NCBI GenBank assembly: GCA_963808125.1 | Contig: CAWEEP010000071.1 | Location: 1 to 64,000, forward strand | Reading direction: 5' to 3' | DNA length: 64,000 nucleotides | Origin: CAWEEP01 sp963808125 | GTDB taxonomy: Bacteria; Chloroflexota; Dormibacteria; Aeolococcales; Aeolococcaceae | Notes under the pieces: model-generated | What the model was told of the DNA's origin: nothing | Seen by the model: the letters and a program-made list of their open reading frames with translations, nothing else | Databases searched by the model: none | Position numbers and translations under genes: made by a program | Part shown: piece after piece, positions 52,365-62,483 of the stretch | Layout of the letters: each line of letters opens with the position of its first letter | How positions within the stretch are numbered: the stretch's first letter is position 1

Positions 52365-54995
52365 TCAGGAGGGCGTCAGACGCCGGAGGATGCAGAAGGG
52401 GGTCTGCTCGTCGGACTGGCCCATGGGGTTGTCGGCGAGGACGCCGATGACATCCTCGTGGACGGTTCCGGGGCTCGCCCCCAACACGGTGCAGGCGAGG
52501 TCGCTGCTGTCCACCACGGCGACGTCGACGGTGACGTCCAGCAACTCGCGGAGGTACTGGCGCAGCCGCGTGGCGACGCCCCCGGGGTCGCTGGGGGCCT
52601 TGCTGGCGTGGGTGTTGTAGGGGGCGATGACGTGATGGGCGGGGCCGTCGATGGCCGAGACGCCGGAGCCCGCCACGTGGTAGAAGACGCCGCGGATCCC
52701 GAACGGCCGGGTGACGGCGGCGCAGAAGGCGGCCAGCAGGATGCGCGGAACGCCGGCCTCGTCGATGGCCAGCTGCATGCTCTGCGGCCGGCCGATGCCG
52801 ATGCCGATGGGCAGGTGGCTGACGAAGCGCGAGAGGAAGAGCGCGAGGCGCGACACCTTGATGTCCACGATGGCGTAGGAGCGTCCCTGGGTGACCGCGA
52901 CCATCTTCTCGCTGAGGACGAGGACGTCACCGTCCGTGATGCCGACCCCGCGCTCCCGGGCCGCCGCCAGAGCGTCCGAAAGAACGGCGTGCAGGTCGTC
53001 GCCGACCATCACCAGGGCCGAGTGGATGGGCAGCTGCGCCCAGGTCCGGCCACGATGGCGGACGAAGACATGCCGGCCCGGATTGGGGCTGGCGGCCGCC
53101 AGCAGCGTCTCGGCGCCGCTGGCGGCCGCCGCCATCCGGTCGCCGCGGGCGGCGAACCCATAGGGCTCGAAGATCTCGCCGGGCAGGTGCCTCTGCCCGT
53201 CGAAGTAGAGGCGCAGCCACAGCTCGACGTTGACGGTTCGCCAGAAGAAGAACGACTCCTCACTGCCGCCGGCGCAGGCGGTGCGGAAGGCGTCGGCGAC
53301 GGCCTCGGCGTTCCAGTACGGCCGCGACTGGTAGGACGGTGAGCGCATCAGCGACTGGAGGGAGGCGCGCTGCTGGCGGAACCAGCGGAACTCCGGCGTT
53401 GTGAAGCCGATCTTCTTGCGTCGCTCGCGGATGTCGTCGGGGATGACGCCGCGCATGGCATCGCGGAGGACGCGGCGCGACCAGCCGCCGGAGACGATGG
53501 ACGAGGCGGGCAGGCGCAGGATCCACGCCACCAGATCCTGGTCAAGGAAGGGCAGCCGCGCCTCCATGGAGTGGGCCATGGAGCTGCGATCCTCGTAGCG
53601 CAGCAGGGACGGCAGCGAGAAGGTGGTGACGTCCTGCAGCAGTCGCTCCTTGAGGTTGTCCTGGATGCGCGGATCGTGCGGCCGCGTCCGCTGGGCCACC
53701 CATTCCCGGCGCAGCAGGCGGTGCACGTCGACGTGGCGGCGCCGCTCCGACAGCCGGCGCCGCACCAGGGGCCCGACGGTGTCGCGCGCCTTGGCCAACT
53801 CGGCGGCGAACTCGCGGTAGCGCCGCTCCCTGAGGAGCTGGCGGAGGTACACATACTGGTAGGGGACGTAGCCGGCGAGCAGCTCGTCACCGGCCTGGCC
53901 GTCGAGGAGGACGGTCACCTTCTCGCGCGCCACGCGCATCACCGACCACATGGCGTACGGGGCCGTCGTGATCATGGGCTCCTCGACGTCCCAGACCCAT
54001 TTCTCCAGGTCGGCGAGCCAGGCCTCCGAGGTCGGCTCGATGAAGGTGGGCTCCGCCGCGATGACGGCCAGCACCGAGTCGATGTAGCGCCGCTCGTCGA
54101 TGGCGTCGCCGGGGAACACCGCGGAGAAGGTCTTGAGACGGTCCCCCAGGGAGACCGAGTCCGGGACGTGCTGCTTGAGCAGCCGGTCCATGACGCAGAT
54201 GATCGAGGACGAGTCGATGCCGCCCGAAAGGCAGGTGCCGACGGGCACGTCGGCGACGAGGCGGCGCTCCACGGCACGCTCGAAGAGGCGGCGGAACTGC
54301 TGGGGATCGGGGTCGGCGTCCTCGGAGAGCACGGGATTCCAGTAGCGGGTCTGGTGGATCCCCTCGGCCGTGACGGTGACGTAGGCGCCGGCCGGGACCT
54401 GGCGGATGCCGTCGAAGAAGGTGCCGTCGTTGTGGTCGTAGAGGCCGAATCCGAGGTACTCGTACAGCTGCTGCTCGTCCACCCTGCGGGGGAAGGAGGG
54501 ATCCGCGAGGATGGCCTTGATTTCCGAGGCGAAGACGACACGGCGGTCGTGCTCCGCGTAGAAGAGCGGCTTGATGCCGAAATGGTCCCGGCAGAGGATC
54601 AGCTCCGGCCGCTCACCGCGCCGGTCCAACAGGGCGATGGCCCACATGCCGTTGAAACGCTCGAAGGCCGCCGGGCCCCACTGGGCGTAGGCGTGGAGGA
54701 CGACCTCGGTGTCGCAGGTGGTGTGGAACTTCCGGCCCGCCGCCTCCAGTTCGCTGCGCAGCTCGCGGTAGTTGTAGACCTCGCCGTTGTAGACGAGGTG
54801 GAGGCGTCCGCGGTCCGTCGACATCGGCTGCGCCCCCGTGCTCAGGTCGATGATGGACAGCCGGCGGAAACCCAGCGACGCGGCGTCGGATTCGTAGAAG
54901 CCGTCGTCGTCGGGACCGCGATGGTGCAGCGTGTTCGCCATGGCGCGCAGCACGCCGGGATTGCGGGGCCCGAAGAATCCGCAGATGCCGCACAT
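52365..54995 (-). CDS. Asparagine synthetase (glutamine-hydrolysing) fused to a CofE-like F420 gamma-glutamyl ligase domain
   Basis: 876 residues. Residues 1-210 form a class II glutaminase with catalytic Cys2 (MCGICGFFG), RGPDDDG and GEVYNYRELR. Residues 230-600 form the AsnB synthetase domain with PP-loop SGGIDSS (257-263) and LLDGQAGDELLAGY. Residues of about 655-876 are not AsnB: GITDGDVLVLSEKMVAVTQG, then RPQSMQLAIDEAGVPRILLA and RPFGIRGVFYHVAGSGVSAI match the F420-0:gamma-glutamyl ligase (CofE) family. Both halves catalyse ATP/GTP-linked amide formation, so the fusion may build an amidated or glutamylated small molecule. The start follows the GNAT stop by 2 bp, so they form an operon. 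ATG 54995 is fixed by the Cys2 requirement. Confidence 0.88.
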   Translation of the reverse strand: MCGICGFFGPRNPGVLRAMANTLHHRGPDDDGFYESDAASLGFRRLSIIDLSTGAQPMSTDRGRLHLVYNGEVYNYRELRSELEAAGRKFHTTCDTEVVLHAYAQWGPAAFERFNGMWAIALLDRRGERPELILCRDHFGIKPLFYAEHDRRVVFASEIKAILADPSFPRRVDEQQLYEYLGFGLYDHNDGTFFDGIRQVPAGAYVTVTAEGIHQTRYWNPVLSEDADPDPQQFRRLFERAVERRLVADVPVGTCLSGGIDSSSIICVMDRLLKQHVPDSVSLGDRLKTFSAVFPGDAIDERRYIDSVLAVIAAEPTFIEPTSEAWLADLEKWVWDVEEPMITTAPYAMWSVMRVAREKVTVLLDGQAGDELLAGYVPYQYVYLRQLLRERRYREFAAELAKARDTVGPLVRRRLSERRRHVDVHRLLRREWVAQRTRPHDPRIQDNLKERLLQDVTTFSLPSLLRYEDRSSMAHSMEARLPFLDQDLVAWILRLPASSIVSGGWSRRVLRDAMRGVIPDDIRERRKKIGFTTPEFRWFRQQRASLQSLMRSPSYQSRPYWNAEAVADAFRTACAGGSEESFFFWRTVNVELWLRLYFDGQRHLPGEIFEPYGFAARGDRMAAAASGAETLLAAASPNPGRHVFVRHRGRTWAQLPIHSALVMVGDDLHAVLSDALAAARERGVGITDGDVLVLSEKMVAVTQGRSYAIVDIKVSRLALFLSRFVSHLPIGIGIGRPQSMQLAIDEAGVPRILLAAFCAAVTRPFGIRGVFYHVAGSGVSAIDGPAHHVIAPYNTHASKAPSDPGGVATRLRQYLRELLDVTVDVAVVDSSDLACTVLGASPGTVHEDVIGVLADNPMGQSDEQTPFCILRRLTPS

Positions 54996-54997
54996 GG

Positions 54998-55597
54998 TCA
55001 GCCCGCCTCGCCCCGGGCGGCGATGCGGGCGGCGAGCGGCGGCGCGCCCTCGCCGGTGGCGAGCCTCCAGCCGAGCAGAACGCCGTCGTCGGCGGTGCGG
55101 CGCCCCCGGCGCACGAAGCCGACCTTCTCGAGGACGCGGATGGAGGCGGCGTTGCCGTTGCGGCATTCGGCGGTGACGGTGCGCACCTCCGGTTGGGCCA
55201 GCGCCCAGGCGGTCAGCGCCGTCGCCATCTCCGTGGCGTAGCCACGGCCGCGCAAGGAGCGGTTCACCGCGTAGCCGAGCTCGACCGACCCGGCCGCGTC
55301 CGGGGCCGCCCGGAATCCCATGCTGCCCGCCGCCAGCCCCTCCCCCTTGAGGATGAGCATGCCGTCACCCCAGGATCTGGGCGCACCGGCGGCGCTCTGC
55401 CGCTCCACCCACCGGGGGAACATCGCCAGGGCGTCGTCACCCGGCCATTCCTCGGTGACGTGGACACGGAGCTTTCCATCCGGGACGGCGCCGGCGGCGG
55501 GGACGCTGATCTCGGCGACGAAGTCGGAGCACAGCAGCCGCTCTCGCATGACCGCAGTCGGGGTCGTGACGAAGAGGAGGCGGGACGTCTCCAGCAT
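54998..55597 (-). CDS. GNAT-family N-acetyltransferase
   Basis: 199 residues from ATG 55597 (MLETSRLLFVTTPTAVMRER). The acetyl-CoA loop is YAVNRSLRGRGYATEMATAL, with the following strand ECRNGNAASIRVLEKVGFVR, as in RimJ/RimL-type acetyltransferases. Substrate unknown. It is coupled to the AsnB-CofE fusion gene (2-bp gap) and may acetylate or tailor its product. Confidence 0.85.
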   Translation of the reverse strand: MLETSRLLFVTTPTAVMRERLLCSDFVAEISVPAAGAVPDGKLRVHVTEEWPGDDALAMFPRWVERQSAAGAPRSWGDGMLILKGEGLAAGSMGFRAAPDAAGSVELGYAVNRSLRGRGYATEMATALTAWALAQPEVRTVTAECRNGNAASIRVLEKVGFVRRGRRTADDGVLLGWRLATGEGAPPLAARIAARGEAG

Positions 55598-55658
55598 GAG
55601 CACGGTGGGCAACTCTACCCGGTCGGAGCGGCGGGCCCCTGACCGGCGCCGACCGGGC

Positions 55659-57337
55659 TCAGTAGTCCATGTCGTCGTCGTCCATGCCGCCACCCATCCC
55701 GCCCATGCCGCCCATGCCGCCGGACCCGTGGGAATGGCCGTGGCCGCTGCCCTCCTCGTCCTCGGGCTCGGGGGCGTCGGCGATGAGGGCCTCGGTGGTC
55801 ATGATCATGGTGGCGATGGAGACCGCCGCGGTCAGGGCCGTCACCACCACCTTGGTGGGATCGATGATGCCCCGCTCGACGAGGTCGCCGTAGGTCTCGG
55901 TGGCGACGTCGAAGCCGTGGTCGCCCTTCAGTTCCGCGACCTTGTTGACGACCACCGCCCCCTCCAGGCCGGCGTTGCCGGCGAGCACCCGCAGCGGTGC
56001 CTCCAGCGCGTCGGCGACGACGCGCGCCCCGGCCAGGGCGTCGCCCTCGAGCGCCAGGGCGAGGACGGCGTCGCGGGCACGCACCAGGGTGACACCGCCG
56101 CCCGCCACGCAGCCCTCTTCGATCGCCGCCCGGGTGGCGTGGAGGGCGTCCTCGACGCGGGCCTTGCGCTCCTTCATGGCCACCTCGGTGGCGGCTCCGA
56201 CCTTGATGACGGCGATCCCACCGGCGAGGCGGGCCAGCCGCTCCTGGAGCTTCTCCCGGTCCCAGTCCGAGTCGGTCTCCTCGATCTGCAGCCGGATCTC
56301 CGCGCAGCGCGCGTCGATCGCCGCGCGATCGCCGGCGCCGCCGGTCACGGTGGTGTCGTCCTTGGTCACCGTCACCCGGTCGGCGTGGCCGAGATGGCGG
56401 GCCTCGAGGGAATCGAGGCGCAGGCCGACCTCCTCGCTGACCACCGTCGCCCCGGTGAGGGTGGCGAGGTCCTGGAGCATCGCCTTGCGCCTGTCGCCGA
56501 AGCCGGGCGCCTTGACGGCGACGGCGGTGAAGGTGCCGCGCAGGCGGTTGACCACGATGGTGGCCAGGGCCTCGCCGGTGACGTCCTCGGCGACGATGAG
56601 CAGGGGCGTCGCTCGGCCATGGTCAGTTCCAGGACCGGCAACAGATCGCTGACGGCGCTGATCTTGGCCTCGGTGATGAGGATGAAGGGCTTCTCCAACT
56701 CGGCGATCATCGCCTTCTGATCGGTGACCAGGTAGGCGGAGAGGTAGCCGCGGTCGAACTGCATCCCCTCGACCACCTCGACGGTGGTCTCCATGCCGTC
56801 GGCCGACTCCACCGACACCACACCCTCGCGGCCCACCTTGGCGAAAGCGTCGGCGAGCATGGTCCCGATCTCCTCGTCGCCGGCGCTAATGGTGGCGATG
56901 CGGCGGATGTCGTCGTTGGTGTCCAACGGGTGCGATCGCGCCCGCACCGAGGCGGCGGCGGCGTCGGAGGCGGCGAGCATGCCGTTTCGCAGCTCGGTGG
57001 GGAAGGCGCCGGCGCTGAGCAGGCGGAGGCCGCCGACGATCATGGCGCGGCTCAGCACCGTGGCCGTCGTCGTGCCGTCACCGGCGATGTCGTTCGTCTT
57101 CACCGCCACTTCGCGGAGCAGCTGGGCGCCCATGTTCTCGAAGTGGTCCTTGAAGTCGAGATCGCGGGCGACGGTGACGCCGTCGCTGGTGACCAGCGGC
57201 GGACCGAACTTCTTGTCGAGCACCACGGCGCGGCCCCGCGGGCCCAGCGTCACGGCGACGGCGTCGGCCACGGCGTCGACCCCGCGGCGGAGCAGCTGAC
57301 GAGCCTCGGTGTCAAAACGGATTTGCTTAGCCGGCAT
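55659..57337 (-). CDS. groL: Chaperonin GroEL, with a one-base frameshift
   Basis: About 559 residues when the frame is corrected. It forms the double-ring ATP-driven folding chamber with GroES. ATP-binding motifs VTLGPRGRAVVLDKKFGPPL and NDIAGDGTTTATVLSRAM are in the first frame up to LTMAERRP. Near 56608 one C seems missing from a CGCCCCTG run, and the protein continues in the next frame (LLIVAEDVTGEALATIVVNR, then APGFGDRRKAMLQDLATLTG) to a Gly/Met-rich GGM tail and DDDDMDY. As the gene is normally essential, a sequencing indel is the likely cause. Lies 102 bp after groES. Confidence 0.93.
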
Positions 57338-57439
57338 TGCCTGCGAGCTCCTCTGCGAGCGGTGGACGGCGCGCGCGCCGGTGCGGCCAGGCCGCCAGCA
57401 CGGCAGCCGCCGTCTGACGGGAGGCCCGGGTGGTCGGTC

Positions 57440-57742
57440 CTAGGCCTTGCCGACGACGGCGAGGATGTCCTTCTCCGACAGGATCAGGTAGTCGACCTCG
57501 TCGATCTTGACCTCGCTGCCGGCGTACTTCGCGTACATCACCCGATCGCCGACCTCGACGTCCATCTTGATGCGCTCGCCGGAGCGGTCGTTGAAGCGGC
57601 CCTTGCCGACGGCTTCGATGACGCCCTCCTGGGGCTTCTCTTTGGCCGTGTCGGGGAGGACGATGCCGCTCTTGGTCATCTCCTCGCGCTCGACCGGCTT
57701 GATAAGGACGCGATCTGCCAGGGGGCGGAGCTTCAAGGCCAC
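57440..57742 (-). CDS. groS: Co-chaperonin GroES
   Basis: 100 residues. LRPLADRVLIKPVEREEMTK, then the mobile loop SGIVLPDTAKEKPQEG, and GDRVMYAKYAGSEVKIDEVD match GroES, which caps GroEL. It is the first gene of the groES-groEL operon and lies just downstream of a CIRCE element. Confidence 0.96.
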   Translation of the reverse strand: MALKLRPLADRVLIKPVEREEMTKSGIVLPDTAKEKPQEGVIEAVGKGRFNDRSGERIKMDVEVGDRVMYAKYAGSEVKIDEVDYLILSEKDILAVVGKA

Positions 57743-57757
57743 GGTGCGACCTCCAAA

Positions 57758-57784
57758 TTAGCACTCGGAGTGGTTGACTGCTAA
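57758..57784 (-). promoter_or_regulatory. CIRCE element (HrcA operator)
   Basis: TTAGCACTC-N9-GACTGCTAA, differing from the consensus TTAGCACTC-N9-GAGTGCTAA at one base. It is located 16-42 bp upstream of groES, where HrcA would repress the chaperonin operon until heat shock. Confidence 0.92.
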
Positions 57785-57922
57785 CACTCTACCGGACTGA
57801 GTGCCAGGGCCGCAACTGCGGACCCGGGATGGCAACGATTGGCGGGACGCAGGACGGCCGCCGCCGGCGGGCTGGGGAGGGCCGCGACTGCCCCACTGGG
57901 CGCGCGCCGCCCCCGTCCGGGC

Positions 57923-59005
57923 TCAGCCGGTGGTGCCGGCGTCCGCCGGCCGCCGGGGCCAGCAGTGGACCCTGCCCGCGACGCTGAGGACAACCGGTGC
58001 GCCCGGGGCGAGCCGCCTGTCCCCACCCACCCGGGCCACCATGGGCTCCGCGGTGCCTCCCCCGGTCACCAGCCGGATGACGGTGTCGTGTCCGTGGAAG
58101 CCGCTGTCGACGACGCGGGCGGGCACGCCTTCGGCCGTCCCCTCGGCGGAGGCGACGCGGAGCTGTTCGGGACGCACCAGGACGGTGGCCGGTTCACCGG
58201 CCGCCAGATGGCCGCTGCGCAGCGCCAGGGGGCCGAAGCGGGTCAGCACCGTCGATCCCTGGCCGGTGCCGTCGACGAGGTTGGCCTCACCCACGAAGCC
58301 GGCCAGCTCGGGATCGGCGGGTGCGTCGTAGAGGTCGCGGGGAGAGGCGACCTGGGCGACGGTGCCGTCGCGGATGACGGCCACCAGGTCGGCGACCGAG
58401 AGCGCCTCGTCCTGGTCGTGGGTGACCAGCACCGCCGTCGCCCCGGAGCGGCGCACCGCGGCCTGGACGTCGGCCCGGACCGACGCCCGCATGCCGGCGT
58501 CGAGGGAGGCGAAGGGTTCGTCGAGGAGGACGATGCGGGGACGCACGGCGAGGGCGCGGGCCAGCGCCACGCGCTGCTGCTGGCCGCCGGAGAGCTCGTG
58601 GGGGAAGCGGCGCTCCAGCCCCGACAGCCCCACCCGCTCCAGCAGATCGGCGACCTCGGCGCCCCGCCGGCGCCGCCGGGGCAGTCCGAAGCCGACGTTG
58701 CCCGCCACCGTGAGATGGGGGAAGAGGCTCCCTGCCTGGGAGACGTAGCCGACGCGACGGCGCCCGGCCGGGAGGTGGTGGCGGCTGTCGTCGAGGACGG
58801 TGCCCCCCACCGCGACCACCCCGCGGTCGGGCCGTTCGAAGCCCGCCAGGATCCGCAGCAGCGTGGTCTTGCCGCTGCCCGAGGTGCCGAGCACCACGGC
58901 GAAGGCGCCCTCGGGGAGGGCCAGGTCCATCCCCCGAAGGACGGGGTGCGCACCAAAGGCCTTGTGCAGGTCGGTGATGGCGATGCCGGCGGCGGCCGTG
59001 TTCAT
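57923..59005 (-). CDS. Iron(III)-type ABC transporter ATP-binding protein
   Basis: 360 residues. Walker A is GTSGSGKTTLL, the signature is LSGGQQQRVALARAL, and Walker B is RIVLLDEPFASLD. The C-terminal TOBE-like region (TVLVRPEQLRVAS) is as in FbpC. It powers uptake through the neighbouring permease, most probably of Fe3+, given the binding protein and the iron box upstream. ATG 59005 overlaps the permease stop by 4 bp (ATGA). Confidence 0.88.
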   Translation of the reverse strand: MNTAAAGIAITDLHKAFGAHPVLRGMDLALPEGAFAVVLGTSGSGKTTLLRILAGFERPDRGVVAVGGTVLDDSRHHLPAGRRRVGYVSQAGSLFPHLTVAGNVGFGLPRRRRRGAEVADLLERVGLSGLERRFPHELSGGQQQRVALARALAVRPRIVLLDEPFASLDAGMRASVRADVQAAVRRSGATAVLVTHDQDEALSVADLVAVIRDGTVAQVASPRDLYDAPADPELAGFVGEANLVDGTGQGSTVLTRFGPLALRSGHLAAGEPATVLVRPEQLRVASAEGTAEGVPARVVDSGFHGHDTVIRLVTGGGTAEPMVARVGGDRRLAPGAPVVLSVAGRVHCWPRRPADAGTTG

Positions 59006-60590
59006 CGGGCGGCGGCGGCCCCCCCGGGGAGGCGGTCGAAGTAGCGGGCAAGGACGTAGCTGGGCCCGGCGGCGATGGCGATGATCACCAGCGCGAAGGG
59101 GGCGGCCTGTCCGTAGGAGAGGTTCTGCTGGTAGGCCCAGAACTGGGTGGCCAGGGTCTGGACACCGGTCGGGACGAGCACCAGGGTCGCCGTCAGCTCG
59201 GTGGCGCAGGCGAGGAAGACGAGGCAGAAGGAAGCGGCGAGCCCGGGGCCGATGAGGGGCAGGGTGACCCGCAGGAAGGCCTCCGCCGGGCGCCGCCCCA
59301 GCGACCGCGCCGCCTCCTCCAGGCCCCGGGGCGCGTGGGCCACCGACGCCCTGACGCCGACCAGGGCGAGCGGGAAGAAGAGGATTGCGTAGGTGCCGAC
59401 GAGCAGCCCGGCCGTCTGGTAGCCGAAGCCGCCGGCGTAGCGCTCGGTGAAGAAGCTGATGGCGAGGGCGATGACCAGTCCCGGCATGGCCAGCACCAGG
59501 TAGGTGCTGCGTTCGAGCAGCCTCCCGCCGCGGCCGGCGTGGCGCACGGCGAGGAGCGCCACCGGCAGGGCGAGCAGCGTGGCGAGGGCCGCCGCCACCC
59601 CGCTGTACAGCGCCGTGTGCCAGCCCGCGTCGAGGATCGAGACGCCGCCGATGGAGGCGGCGCCGCCCTCGACCATCCAGTAGAGGCTGCTCGCCACCGG
59701 CACCCCCAGGGCCAGCCCCACCAGCGCGCCCAGCCCGATCTGGAGGGGAAGCGACGCCCGCCCCAGCCGGTGCCGGCCCGCCGGCCGCTGGGCCTGGGCA
59801 CCGCTCCGCTCCGCCCGGCCCCCGCCGCGGGCGGCGGCCTCGCCGCCCAGGATCACGCAGCTGAGCAGAACCAGGACCAGCGACAGGGCGCAGGCCGTGG
59901 AGACGTTGAAGGAGACCTGGAACTCGGTGAAGATCTCGGTGGTGAACGTCTGGTAGCCGAGGATCTCGAAGGCGCCGTACTCGGCGAGGATGACCAGGGC
60001 GACGAGGATGCAGCCCCCCAGGATGGCCCCCCGGGCCTGGCCCACCGTCACCCGCAGGAAGGTCCGGGCCCGGCCGAGGCCGAGGCTCCGAGCCGCATCC
60101 TCCAGGCCCGGATCCGCGCTCCGCAGGCTGGCCGCCACCGGGAGGTGGACCAGGGGGTAGATGGCGAGCGTCATGACCAGGACCGCGCCCTGGAAGCCCT
60201 GGACCCAGGTGGAGATCGACGCCCATCCGAAGCTGACCACGAAGTCGGGGATGGCGAAGGGGATCACCAGCAGCACCGCCCAGAGGCGGCGGGCCGGCAG
60301 GTCGGTGCACTCGACGCACCACGCGGTCAGGGTGCCGATCACGGCGCAGAGGACGGTCACCACCGCGGTCAGCGAGACGGTGTTCCAGAGCAGGGTGGCG
60401 GTGAGCGGCCGCCAGACGAGGTGGGCTACGGTGCCGATCCCCGACCCGGCCGCCTCGACGAGGAGGAAGGCGAGCGGCGCAAGGAGCACGGCCGCGACCG
60501 CCCCGCCGCCGCCGAGAAGGAGCCAGGGGCGAGGACGCCGCGGGCGGGCACCAGGGTGGCGGGGCCGGCCCGCGACCCGGCGGCGCTCAC
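59002..60590 (-). CDS. Iron(III)-type ABC transporter permease, N-terminal frameshift
   Basis: About 529 residues with two copies of the binding-protein-dependent permease module, each carrying EAA loops (LEDAARSLGLGRARTFLRVT, LEEAARSLGRRPAEAFLRVT), as in FbpB/SfuB. The start is inferred as GTG 60590 (VSAAGSRAGPATLVPAR); near 60535-60550 a one-base shift is needed to join RRPRPWLLLGGGG and the first helix (VLLAPLAFLLVEA). Without the correction the frame would start inside the first helix at about 60489. Confidence 0.8.
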
Positions 60591-60642
60591 GGGGCGCGGT
60601 GCGCGGGGCCGCGGCGCCCGGCGCGAGCGGGGAGACGTCCGG

Positions 60643-61684
60643 TCACAGCAGCCCCGCCTGCTGCAGGAGCGAGATCGCCGCCGACCCGTCGCCCAGCTCG
60701 GCGACGGTGATCGGGTTCGGCTGGAGCAGGCGAACGGGGTCTCCGCCTGGGCGGTGGACACGCCCGAGGCGATGGGATATTCGAAGCTCGTCGAGTGGGC
60801 GATGATCTCCTGCCCCTGCGCGGAGACGAGGAAGGCGAGGAACCTCTGGGCGGCCGCCTGGTGGGGGCTGGAGCGCAGCACGGCGGCGCCGGACACGTCG
60901 ATGACGTAGCCGGGGTCCTGGGGGGCGAAGTCGGCGATCGCCGAGTGCGTCGCGGAGGCGCCGATCTCGGCGCGCATCCGGTACCAGTAGTACTGGTTGA
61001 CGACGCCGAAGGCCACGGCGCCGCGGTTGACCTCGCTGGCGACGGTCTCGTTGTCGGGATAGAGGTGGCTGCCGGCGTTGGCCTTCATCCCCTCCAGCCA
61101 GGTGAGCGTGGCGGCCTGGCCGTACGCTGCGCTCGACCGAGGTCACGATGGGCTGGAAGTCGGTCTCGCCGGGGGCGAGGGCCAGCTTGCCCTGGTAGCT
61201 GGGGATCGGCGAGCTGGAGCACCGAGGTGGGCAGCTGGTCGCCGGGATCAGGACGGGTTGTAGATCAGCACGCTGACCCGGGCCGACACCCCCACCCAGT
61301 CCCCCTGGGGCGAGTTGTCCTGGCGGGGCGTCGGCGCCAGCGTCGAGGCGTCGACGGGCGCGAGGAGGCCCTTGTCTGCCAGGTACTCGAGCGGCCGGCG
61401 AGTTCTCCGTGTAGAGCACGTCGGCCGGCGAGTGCGAGCCCTCCGTGACGATCTCGTCGGCCAGGGTGTCCTCGTCGTCGCTGCGGACGTTGACGGTGAT
61501 CCCGGTCGCCTTCTCGAAGGCGGCCACCAGCGCATGGGTGGTCTGCACGTGCTGGCCGTTGTAGAGGGTGATCGACTGGCCCGACCCGGACCCCCCGCAC
61601 GCCGGCCAGCAGCCAGCTGGCGGCGATGGCGACCCCGAGCGCGCCGCGGCGGGCGCCGGACGGTCGGGACTGGGCTGCTGTCAT
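60643..61684 (-). CDS. Iron(III)-type ABC transporter substrate-binding protein, multiply frameshifted
   Basis: The signal peptide starts at ATG 61684 (MTAAQSRPSGARRGALGVAI, AASWLLAG). The FbpA-like body is recognisable in pieces across all three frames: TLYNGQHVQTTHALVAAFEK, VRSDDEDTLADEIVTEGS, SPADVLYTENSPA, LEYLADKGLLAPVD, GDWVGVSARVSVLIYNPS, SYQGKLALAPGETDFQPIVTS, YPDNETVASEVNRGAVAFGVVNQYYWYRMR and LGDGSAAISLLQQAGLL. At least five single-base shifts lie between them. The neighbouring transporter genes and iron box suggest the gene is real and the damage is from sequence errors; true decay is possible. Confidence 0.75.
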
Positions 61685-61756
61685 GCGGAGGTCTCGTCTC
61701 CCACGGGGCCTGCGTCAGTGGGGCAGCCCCGTCTCGTCCCCCCGGCCGGGCGGCTG

Positions 61757-61775
61757 TTAGCTTAGTCTAAGCTAA
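61757..61775 (-). promoter_or_regulatory. DtxR/IdeR-type iron box
   Basis: A perfect 19-bp palindrome, TTAGCTTAGTCTAAGCTAA, close to the IdeR/DtxR consensus TTAGGTTAGGCTAACCTAA. It overlaps the stop codon of the DtxR-family gene and sits about 73 bp upstream of the binding-protein start. It probably lets iron-loaded DtxR repress the transporter operon. Confidence 0.85.
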
Positions 61776-62452
61776 CTGAGAGGCGCGACCCACACGGCTC
61801 GGGCGGCGCCGCGATCCACCTCCACGGGCCGGCCGTCCACCTCCACGCGCAGCGGCGTGCCCGGGGTGCGGACGGTGACCCGCCGCCCCGGGGTCACCTC
61901 CAGATCGTGGAGCAACCGCAGCAGCTGGGGGGCCTCGTGCTCAGCGACCTCCGAGATCCTCACCACCCGCGCCGGCCGCTCCGGCGCCAGCAGGTCGAGG
62001 CGGACCAGGCCGCGGGGAGGCGCCCGCCCCGGGATGGGGTTGCCGTGCGGGCAGGTCAGAGGGCGGTCGAGATGCGCGTCGAGGCGCTCCACGACACCCT
62101 GAGAGGCCGTGGACAAGGAGGGCGCCTCGCGGACCCCGGCCGCCCAGTCGAGCCCGAGGACGTCCACCAGCCAGCGCTCGAGGAGCCGGTGGCGGCGCAC
62201 CACGTCAGAGAGGCGGCCGCCTCGCCATGCCCGGTGAGGCTGATGCTGCGGTCTCCGGCCACCTCGATCCAGCCGTCTCGCGCCAGCCGTTGCAGGGTCA
62301 CGGTGACGGTGGGCCGGCTGACCCCGAGCCAGTCGGCGAGCCCGCCCGGGCGCGCCACCTCGCCCTCGTGGGTGATGCTAGCAGATCGCCTCCAGGTAGC
62401 GTCCGGCGGTCTCGCTGAGGCGACCGGGCTCGGGAGCAGGGCTCTGCGCCAT
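61772..62452 (-). CDS. DtxR-family metal-dependent transcriptional regulator, frameshifted
   Basis: About 226 residues when joined. The start is ATG 62452 (MAQSPAPEPGRLSETAGRYL). A one-base insertion near 62378-62382 breaks LEAIC from ITHEGEVARPGGLADWLGVS, the winged helix that continues RPTVTVTLQRLARDGWIEVA. A second shift near 62200-62215 precedes the dimerisation and metal-binding domain (RRHRLLERWLVDVLGLDWAA, CPHGNPIP) and the C-terminal SH3-like FeoA domain (LVRLDLLAPERPARVVRISE). It would repress iron uptake with Fe2+ bound. The iron box lies at its 3' end. Confidence 0.8.
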
Positions 62453-62483
62453 GGCTGGACCGATGGTGACATCCCCGCCCTGT

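Noticed and set aside
50370..53342. 990-residue + strand frame opposite GGDEF-EAL and AsnB
   Set aside because: It spans two unrelated genes and their intergenic region, as expected of a high-GC antisense open frame.
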